A DNA stretch of 11,521 bases, taken from NCBI GenBank assembly GCA_964552655.1, contig CAZKHG010000067.1:1-11521 (forward strand), given 5' to 3'. Position numbers and translations under genes: made by a program. Position 1 is the stretch's first letter, and the number at the start of each line of letters is the position of its first letter. The notes beneath the pieces are model-generated. The model was not told the DNA's origin and ran no database searches. It was given only the letters and a program-made list of their open reading frames with translations. The stretch comes from CAZKHG01 sp964552655. Lineage in GTDB: Bacteria; Bacteroidota; Bacteroidia; Bacteroidales; Tenuifilaceae. Below are positions 5,708 to 11,521 of the stretch, piece by piece.

Positions 5708-7282
5708 CTATTTTGGTTTTGCCTTGGTAACCAAAGGTTTTCCTCCGGATTTTCGGCTTGAAAAAGCATCGAGTATCTTTTCGGCGTCAATAAATGGTAC
5801 AGTAATGAATGAAAAATCGTCATGTACGCTGATGTCGTCTATTTTATTATCGGGGATTTTCACTTCTTTCCTGATAAAATCGGAGATTTTACGGGGTGTC
5901 ATCCCATCCTTTCTGCCCAATGCAACAAATAATCGGGTAGTTCCCTTGGTATCAACCCTAAAGCCACGCATTTCGGGGTAGCTCTTTATATCAAGCTGTG
6001 ATTTGAAAGCCAGCCTGATCAGTGCGGCTAAGGCGACTTCCGGGCTGTTGATTTCAATCAAATCCTCCGCCATTCCAAGGTATTCTGAATAGGATTCGTT
6101 CTTAATGATATTGAACAGCTCCTCCTTAATTTTCTCTTTTTTAACAGCTACAATATCCTCAGCGGCCGGAAGGATCTCCTTGCGTATGGTTGATTTTGTA
6201 ATCTTTTGGACAAACATTAGTTTTCGGGATTCTTCACGGGTAACAAAGGTTATAGCCGTTCCTTGCTTTCCAGCTCTTCCGGTTCGACCAATCCGGTGGA
6301 TGTACGATTCGGGATCCTGCGGCAGACTTAGATTTATAACATGGGTTAGATCAACAATGTCTATCCCACGTGCAGCCACATCAGTGGCAACAAGGATATT
6401 AATAATTTTTTTACGGAACTTGCTTAACGTTTTTTCCCGTTGAACCTGAGATATTTCGCCATGTAATCCTTCGGCAGCATAATCGCGTTCAACCAGCTTC
6501 ATGGTAACATTATCAACATCAATGCGGGTTCGGCAAAATATAAGGCCATAGAATTCGGGCTCGATATCAATAATTCTGGTTAACGCATCAAATTTATCGG
6601 ATTCATGAACCTCGAAATAGATTTGATCGGTAAGCCTGGTGGTGGGTTGTGATTTATCAACTTCTATCTTTTTAGGTTCTTTCATGTATTTCCTGGCCAG
6701 CTTAACAATGCGGTCGGGCATTGTTGCTGAAAAAAGCATGGTTCTTTTCTCCTTAGGGGTATGGCTTAATATCTCCTCAATATCATCAATAAAGCCCATA
6801 TTCAGCATTTCATCGGCTTCATCAATGACTGTCCATAGTACCTGAGAGATATCAAGATCACCCCGCTTAATTAAATCTATTACCCGGCCTGGTGTTCCTA
6901 CCACAATATCAACCCCTTTTCTCAGCCTTCTTTGCTGCTCGGTGATAGACTGTCCACCATACACCGTAACAATAAGAGCGCGCTTGGCTGATAAGGAGTT
7001 GAGCTCATCTGCAACTTGTAGTGCCAACTCACGTGTTGGAACAATAACAAAAGCCTGAATGAACCCTGCGTTGAACTTAATCTGTTCAATTATTGGTAAC
7101 CCAAAGGCAGCAGTTTTTCCAGTTCCGGTTTGTGCTTGTGCAATAACATCACAACTTTCGGTCAAAAGGACTGGAATTGTAAGGCGTTGAATAGGGCTCG
7201 GTTGTTCAAACCCTTTCTTTTCAATGGCTTCAAGAGATTTTTCTGATAATCCCAGCTGCCGGAATTCTACAAGTTTTTCCAT
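5708..7282 (-). CDS. deaD: DEAD-box RNA helicase, DeaD/CsdA-like with DbpA-type RNA-binding domain
   Basis: ATP-dependent RNA helicase that unwinds short duplexes during ribosome assembly and mRNA turnover; E. coli DeaD is also a cold-adaptation factor. The 524 residues contain the Q motif region (GFEQPSPIQ, 24-32), motif I AQTGTGKT (50-57), PTREL (82-86), TPGR (130-133), DEAD (154-157), SAT (185-187), ARGID (304-308) and HRIGRTGRAG (329-338). After a helical linker (about 370-430), a C-terminal RNA-binding domain (about 448-507: LFVALGRKDGMTPRKISDFI onward) resembles the DbpA/CsdA fold, followed by a short basic tail. It lacks the long Arg/Asp/Gly-rich insertion of E. coli DeaD. The gene begins 45 bases after the S41 protease stop, with AAGGAG about 13 bases before the ATG, rather far for a Shine-Dalgarno site, so cotranscription with the protease is likely. 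DbpA or another subfamily is a possible alternative name. Confidence 0.9.
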   Translation of the reverse strand: MEKLVEFRQLGLSEKSLEAIEKKGFEQPSPIQRLTIPVLLTESCDVIAQAQTGTGKTAAFGLPIIEQIKFNAGFIQAFVIVPTRELALQVADELNSLSAKRALIVTVYGGQSITEQQRRLRKGVDIVVGTPGRVIDLIKRGDLDISQVLWTVIDEADEMLNMGFIDDIEEILSHTPKEKRTMLFSATMPDRIVKLARKYMKEPKKIEVDKSQPTTRLTDQIYFEVHESDKFDALTRIIDIEPEFYGLIFCRTRIDVDNVTMKLVERDYAAEGLHGEISQVQREKTLSKFRKKIINILVATDVAARGIDIVDLTHVINLSLPQDPESYIHRIGRTGRAGKQGTAITFVTREESRKLMFVQKITKSTIRKEILPAAEDIVAVKKEKIKEELFNIIKNESYSEYLGMAEDLIEINSPEVALAALIRLAFKSQLDIKSYPEMRGFRVDTKGTTRLFVALGRKDGMTPRKISDFIRKEVKIPDNKIDDISVHDDFSFITVPFIDAEKILDAFSSRKSGGKPLVTKAKPK

Positions 7283-7327
7283 TATGGTTTATTTTCTCCT
7301 TTTCAGGATCTATTTAATAGCAATACT

Positions 7328-8923
7328 TTACTCAGTTACAAGCGATTTATATTTATCCCAGTTGTTAAAAACATCAACTGCTTTAAGAATAACCTGATTA
7401 TCGCGGTTAATCACCTCAAAATATTCACTGCTTGAAAAAAGGGATTGAGCTACCAAGCCTTTCAATTGTTTTTTGAGTTCACCTAAAGAGGTTGCCAATC
7501 CCTCAGGGTCTCGGGGTATTTTCTGCTTCTCAGCAGCAGCTATCACCTCTTCAATCATTTGATCGGATGTTTCGAATCGTTTGTTGAATTTCTCAAAATT
7601 AGGGTACTCCTTTGTTAGCTCAGACCTTCTGGCATCAACCCATGAAAGCACGAAGGGGTACAAAAATCCTGCTCTGACCAGTTTCCCGTAGTAATTTGAG
7701 TAAAAACTTGTGTCTAGTGAAACAAATATATCGGGCATTATTCCTCCGCCTCCATAAACGGTTTTACCTTTAATCAGCGTTTTATATTTGAGTGAATCGG
7801 GTAACTTAATGCTGTCCAGGTGAAAAAGTTCGCCCTTGTTATACCTGTCATTCAACTCTTTGTAATATTTTTCCAGGTTACCGTTATTATATGGGCGTTG
7901 AATAACCCTACCAGTTGGAGTGTGGTAACGGGCAACCGTCAATCTTATCATCGATCCATCAGGCAACGCGAGCTGGTTTTGTACCAGCCCTTTCCCAAAA
8001 GACCGTCTGCCTATGATTATACCTCTATCCCAATCCTGAATCGCTCCCGCAAGAATCTCGCTAGATGAAGCGGATCCTTCATCAATTAGGATTATTAGCC
8101 TTCCTTTGAGCAAAGCTCCGCTATTTGTCGCAAAAAAATCTGTTCTTGGGCTATTCCTGCCCTGGGTATAAACAATTACTTTATTATTATCCAGAAACTG
8201 ATCGGCAATTTCCACTGCAGTGTTAAGCATACCCCCACCGTTACCTCTCAGGTCAATGATAAGGTCTTTCATTTTCTTATCCTTCAGTTTCTTGAGTGCA
8301 TCGGTAAATTCCTGGGTAGTGGTAACGGCAAAGCGGTTTATTTTGATATACCCAATTTTGCCATCAAGCAAATAGGCGGCATCAACGCTGAAAATCGGGA
8401 TCTTATCACGTATTATATTGAATTCCATCAGATCTTTAAACCCTTTCCGTTTTACCATAATATTCACCTTGGAGCCTTTTGGCCCGCGTAAATATTTTTG
8501 AACATCAGAATTTTTTAAGCCTACGTTGGTAACGCTCTTGCCATTGATCTGCACTATTCTATCTCCAGCCAGAATACCTACCCGTTGGGAGGGCCCACCG
8601 GGGATTGGGTTTACCACCATGAGCGTATCGTTTAAAATATTAAATTCAATGCCGATGCCCTCAAAGTTCCCTTCCAGTGGCTCATTCATTGCTTTTACAT
8701 CATCCTTTGAAATATAAATTGAATGTGGATCGAGCTGCTCCAGAATATCAACAATAGCCTGATCTACCAGACGATTTGGATTAACCGTATCAACATATTC
8801 CCCGGCAACATACTGTAAAAATCTCACAAATTTATATGCGCTAAAACTTGATGATTGCTGTGCGTTAATTGAAATATTTAGCAACAGGAGGCTAAAAAAA
8901 ACCAGTGAAAATTTACGACTCAT
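7328..8923 (-). CDS. secreted S41 C-terminal processing peptidase (Prc/CtpA-like) with PDZ domain
   Basis: Periplasmic serine protease of the tail-specific/C-terminal processing family, which trims or degrades envelope proteins. The 531 residues begin with a signal peptide (hydrophobic core about 6-18, likely cleavage after SINA at residue 21). Next come a short helical N-terminal region, a PDZ domain (about 85-165; GIGIEF at 89-94, LAGDRIVQING at 118-128) and the S41 core with DLRGNGGG (224-231), the nucleophile in GSASSSE (Ser286), the general base Lys311 in SFGKG, and Gln315. The Ser-Lys-Gln spacing (25 and 4) equals that of E. coli Prc. A C-terminal extension of about 130 residues after GGGGIMPD is typical of the Bacteroidota members. 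guaA lies 98 bases upstream and deaD 45 bases downstream, both on the same strand. All catalytic residues are present; the physiological substrate is unknown. Confidence 0.93.
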   Translation of the reverse strand: MSRKFSLVFFSLLLLNISINAQQSSSFSAYKFVRFLQYVAGEYVDTVNPNRLVDQAIVDILEQLDPHSIYISKDDVKAMNEPLEGNFEGIGIEFNILNDTLMVVNPIPGGPSQRVGILAGDRIVQINGKSVTNVGLKNSDVQKYLRGPKGSKVNIMVKRKGFKDLMEFNIIRDKIPIFSVDAAYLLDGKIGYIKINRFAVTTTQEFTDALKKLKDKKMKDLIIDLRGNGGGMLNTAVEIADQFLDNNKVIVYTQGRNSPRTDFFATNSGALLKGRLIILIDEGSASSSEILAGAIQDWDRGIIIGRRSFGKGLVQNQLALPDGSMIRLTVARYHTPTGRVIQRPYNNGNLEKYYKELNDRYNKGELFHLDSIKLPDSLKYKTLIKGKTVYGGGGIMPDIFVSLDTSFYSNYYGKLVRAGFLYPFVLSWVDARRSELTKEYPNFEKFNKRFETSDQMIEEVIAAAEKQKIPRDPEGLATSLGELKKQLKGLVAQSLFSSSEYFEVINRDNQVILKAVDVFNNWDKYKSLVTE

Positions 8924-8997
8924 AGTTGAAATCTTATTAAGTTAACAAAAACTGCCAAACCATTAATTTTGGTTTTAAATGGTATAGTATTAACGGT

Positions 8998-9010
8998 AAT
9001 AGCTGCTATT
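8998..9010. repeat. 13-base palindrome between guaA and the S41 protease gene
   Basis: AATAGCTGCTATT is a perfect 6+1+6 inverted repeat lying 12 bases past the guaA stop, in the 98-base gap before the protease gene. With a one-base centre it is poorly suited to form a hairpin, and no T-run follows, so it does not look like a terminator. It could be an operator-like dyad or chance in AT-rich DNA. Confidence 0.3.
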
Positions 9011-9021
9011 TGGTTTAATTT

Positions 9022-10551
9022 TTATTCCCATTCAATGGTTGCAGGTGGCTTGGAACTTATATCGTAAACCACTCTGTTAACACCCTTTACACGGTTAATA
9101 ATATCGTTTGAAACTTTAGCTAAAAAATCATAAGGGAGTGGGTACCAGTCTGCTGTCATACCATCGGTTGAAGTAACAGCCCTAAGAGCGATAACATGCT
9201 CATAAGTTCTTTCATCGCCCATAACACCAACTGTTTGAACTGGGAGTAGAATTGCAGCAGCCTGCCAAATTTTATCGTAAAGTCCGTTATCACGTAATCC
9301 TTGAATATAAATATTATCTGCTTCCTGGAGTAACTTGACTTTTTCAAGGGTAACCTCCCCTAAAATTCTAATCCCTAACCCGGGTCCGGGAAAAGGGTGG
9401 CGACTTAGTATATTCTTTGGCAAACCAAGTTCTGCACCAACTCTACGAACCTCGTCCTTAAAAAGTAACCGAAGGGGTTCAATAACTTTCAACTTCATTT
9501 TTTCAGGTAAACCGCCAACATTGTGATGCGATTTTATGGTTGCCGAGGGTCCGTTAACCGAAACCGACTCGATAACATCCGGGTAAATGGTACCCTGCCC
9601 TAGCCATTTAACATCCTGAATTTTATGTGCCTCAACATCAAAAACCTCAATAAAATTCCGGCCAATACTCTTACGCTTCTGCTCTGGTTCTGTAATACCC
9701 CGTAGATCCTGGTAAAATTTTTGGGAAGCATCAACTCCTATTACGTTAAGTCCAAGGTTCTTGTATGATTCGAGCACTTGAGAAAATTCATCCTTTCGGA
9801 GCAACCCGTTGTCAACAAAAATGCAGGTTAGGTTTTTACCAATTGCCCGATGTAAAAGCAAGGCGGCTACAGATGAATCGACACCACCGGAGAGGCCAAA
9901 AACCACCTTATCGCTTTTTATTATATCCTTAAGGATATTAACAGTTTCCTCAACAAATGAAGCTGGAGTCCATGTTTGCTGACACCCACAAATATCTACA
10001 ACAAAATTCCTGAGAATTGACAAACCTTCAGTGGAGTGATAAACTTCTGGATGAAATTGAATTCCGTATGTTTGTTCGCCTAAAATCTGAAATGCTCCCA
10101 CCTCAACCTCTTCAGTGCTGGCAGTAATTTTAAAGTTTGATGGAATAGATGTTATAGTATCGCCATGCGACATCCACACTTGTGACTTATCAGCAATTCC
10201 GGTGAACAGTGGGCACGAATAATCCCTTACCTGTAAGATTGCCCTACCGTATTCGCGGATTTTTGATGGTGATACCACTCCCCCATAATTGTTCGAAAGC
10301 AATTGGGCCCCATAACAAATTCCCAGGATCGGGTATTTACCTTTTATATTTTTCAGATCAGGGTTAGGGGAATTCTCGTCTCTAACTGAAAAGGGGCTTC
10401 CGGATAATATGATACCTTTTACCGTTTGATCAATTTCCGGGTAATGGTTAAAAGGGTAAATCTCACAATAAACATTTAACTCCCTAATTTTTCTGGCAAT
10501 AAGCTGAGTGTACTGGGAACCAAAGTCTAATATCAGAATTTTTTGGTGCAT
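9022..10551 (-). CDS. guaA: GMP synthase (glutamine-hydrolysing)
   Basis: Converts XMP to GMP with ATP and the amide nitrogen of glutamine, the last step of guanine nucleotide synthesis in the cytosol. From the ATG at 10551 it is 509 residues, close to the family norm. The N-terminal glutamine amidotransferase has GICYGAQ with nucleophile Cys79 and the catalytic pair His167/Glu169 in FHPE. The ATP-pyrophosphatase domain has the P-loop SGGVDSS (221-227), and the C-terminal dimerisation domain ends in the conserved KPPATIEWE. An in-frame TTG directly before the ATG (10554) would add one residue; ATG is preferred. The gene sits 102 bases after rnz with a good -7-like element upstream. No purine riboswitch is recognisable in the roughly 100-base leader space, which is too short for one plus an expression platform. 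Confidence 0.98.
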   Translation of the reverse strand: MHQKILILDFGSQYTQLIARKIRELNVYCEIYPFNHYPEIDQTVKGIILSGSPFSVRDENSPNPDLKNIKGKYPILGICYGAQLLSNNYGGVVSPSKIREYGRAILQVRDYSCPLFTGIADKSQVWMSHGDTITSIPSNFKITASTEEVEVGAFQILGEQTYGIQFHPEVYHSTEGLSILRNFVVDICGCQQTWTPASFVEETVNILKDIIKSDKVVFGLSGGVDSSVAALLLHRAIGKNLTCIFVDNGLLRKDEFSQVLESYKNLGLNVIGVDASQKFYQDLRGITEPEQKRKSIGRNFIEVFDVEAHKIQDVKWLGQGTIYPDVIESVSVNGPSATIKSHHNVGGLPEKMKLKVIEPLRLLFKDEVRRVGAELGLPKNILSRHPFPGPGLGIRILGEVTLEKVKLLQEADNIYIQGLRDNGLYDKIWQAAAILLPVQTVGVMGDERTYEHVIALRAVTSTDGMTADWYPLPYDFLAKVSNDIINRVKGVNRVVYDISSKPPATIEWE

Positions 10552-10573
10552 CAATGAATAGATTTAAAGCCTG

Positions 10574-10581
10574 TAAAGGTA
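10574..10581 (-). promoter_or_regulatory. candidate -7 promoter element for guaA
   Basis: The minus strand reads TACCTTTA (complement of 10574-10581), one mismatch from the Bacteroidota -7 consensus TAnnTTTG, 22 bases before the guaA ATG. No TTG/TTTG is found at the expected spacing about 20 bases upstream, where the sequence reads ATTC. The element alone suggests guaA has its own start site with a short leader of fewer than 20 bases. Confidence 0.35.
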
Positions 10582-10653
10582 GCAAATTAATTGGTTGAAT
10601 GATGATTATTGGCAGATATGATTTTAAATATTAGGTATTTGAAGCTTGGTGTT

Positions 10654-11521
10654 TTACACTTCAGGTTTGGTATCAGGTTTTGGGTTTTGGTTTTGCGTAA
10701 TCAGGGGAATTTCGAAAGTTTGGCCATCTTCAACACCCGATGTACTGGGGAAAATGGTTTTAGCCTCATCAACAAGCTGGTTAATATTTTTATACCTTGA
10801 AGAAAAATGGCCGATAATGAGCTGCCCGACATTGGCTTTTTTGGCAATGGTTGCAGCCTGGGCTGCAGTGGAATGGCCTGTTTGTTTTGCCAGGTTGATT
10901 TCAGACTCCGCAAATGTTGCCTCGTGATAAAGTAAATCAACATCTTTCAGATATTTAACTAGCTGCTCTGAATACATCGTATCGCTACAATAAGCATAAG
11001 ATCTGGGTAGTGAAGCATTAAATGTCAACTCTGAATTTGGAATAATTACCGATTCTGAAAGCCGTAAATCTTCCCCTTTTTTAATCTTCTGGATGTCTTT
11101 TAAGGTGATCGAGTACTTTTGAATCAGCTCCTTTCTGATATTGGGCAACGGTTTTTTCTCCCGGAAAATAAATCCTGAAGTTGGAATCCGGTGCTTTAGC
11201 GGGATTGTATCAACTGTAATAAATTTATCCTCATAAATTGTCTCATGCCTGGAGGGAATAGGGTGAAAGACAATCTTATAGCACAACTCATCAATGTAAA
11301 AACTGATATTCTGGGATAGAATCTGTTCCAGCTCCTGGTGGGCATAAATGTGCAGGTCTGTTTTTCTGCCCAGCAGGTTGTATGTAGAGATAAGTCCGAC
11401 CAGGCCAAGGGTATGATCACCGTGAACATGGGAAATAAGAATTGTGTTGATTTTCGACATCCTGATGTGCAGCTTCCGAAGCTGCATTTGGGTACCCTCG
11501 CCACAGTCGATTAAAAACAAA
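10654..11521 (-). CDS. rnz: ribonuclease Z (tRNA 3'-endonuclease), 5' end outside the window
   Basis: Zinc-dependent metallo-beta-lactamase-fold endonuclease that removes the 3' trailer of tRNA precursors. The visible 289 codons begin inside the conserved LFLIDCGEGTQMQLR segment, so about 30 N-terminal residues lie beyond the window edge; the TTG at 11518-11520 is an internal leucine codon, not the start. Counting from that codon as 1, the zinc motif is HVHGDH (31-36), followed by HRIPTSGF (110-117), the flexible tRNA-binding arm (about 121-155, with NIRKELIQKY), CSD at 178-180 (Asp180), YHEATF (198-203), GHST (215-218) and IIGHFSSRY (236-244). A polar tail of about 14 residues rich in Asn, Gln, Pro and Lys ends the protein. 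guaA follows 102 bases downstream. The motifs favour the RNase Z type (with the exosite arm) over other beta-lactamase-fold hydrolases. Confidence 0.95.
   Translation of the reverse strand, partial: LFLIDCGEGTQMQLRKLHIRMSKINTILISHVHGDHTLGLVGLISTYNLLGRKTDLHIYAHQELEQILSQNISFYIDELCYKIVFHPIPSRHETIYEDKFITVDTIPLKHRIPTSGFIFREKKPLPNIRKELIQKYSITLKDIQKIKKGEDLRLSESVIIPNSELTFNASLPRSYAYCSDTMYSEQLVKYLKDVDLLYHEATFAESEINLAKQTGHSTAAQAATIAKKANVGQLIIGHFSSRYKNINQLVDEAKTIFPSTSGVEDGQTFEIPLITQNQNPKPDTKPEV

Noticed and set aside
5617..5823. Short minus-strand frame overlapping the helicase 3' end and the gap before the RlmL-like gene
   Set aside because: Most of it overlaps the helicase C-terminus in another frame, and the sequence resembles no family; the helicase stop at 5708 is the natural end.
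6105..6443. Long open frame on the plus strand opposite the helicase gene
   Set aside because: It is the antisense shadow of the conserved helicase core and has no protein-like features of its own.
10555..10653. Purine riboswitch or other leader RNA upstream of guaA
   Set aside because: The gap is about 100 bases and AT-rich, and no conserved three-way-junction core could be recognised.

Overview
The window looks like a chromosomal housekeeping segment of a member of the Bacteroidota, probably Bacteroidales or a relative. This is inferred from moderately AT-rich DNA, intergenic regions with few Shine-Dalgarno sequences, promoter-like TTTG / TAnnTTTG elements, an outer-membrane beta-barrel protein ending in an aromatic residue, and protein sequences of the Bacteroidota type throughout. 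There are no mobile elements, CRISPR arrays, tRNA or rRNA genes, and no sign of recent gene transfer.

Left part, plus strand (about 1-3094): a possible 16-residue tail of an upstream gene runs into a small secreted beta-barrel protein through a TAATG overlap. Then come ffh (signal recognition particle GTPase) and folD (one-carbon folate enzyme), which are probably cotranscribed. folD is convergent with the rest of the window. A compact GC hairpin at about 3093-3117 separates the two directions; its T-run lies on the minus strand.

Right part, minus strand (11521 down to 3146), in transcription order: rnz (tRNA 3' processing, 5' end outside the window), guaA (GMP synthase), a secreted S41 C-terminal processing protease, a DeaD-type RNA helicase with a C-terminal RNA-binding domain, a stand-alone RlmL-like 23S rRNA guanine methyltransferase, and, after a 288-base AT-rich gap, a two-gene siaB-siaC cassette. 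Protease and helicase are 45 bases apart and probably cotranscribed. The other gaps of 98-128 bases leave room for separate promoters, and candidate elements are seen before guaA, the methyltransferase and siaB.

The most interesting element is the siaB-siaC pair: a GHKL-fold protein kinase (SiaB family) followed 16 bases later by its presumed substrate (SiaC/DUF1987 family), with a threonine at exactly residue 68, the position phosphorylated in the Pseudomonas aeruginosa protein. In Pseudomonas this switch controls the diguanylate cyclase SiaD. Here neither the phosphatase SiaA nor a GGDEF protein is nearby, so the output of this phospho-switch is unknown. The remainder is translation, ribosome and RNA metabolism, nucleotide synthesis and envelope maintenance, all intact.
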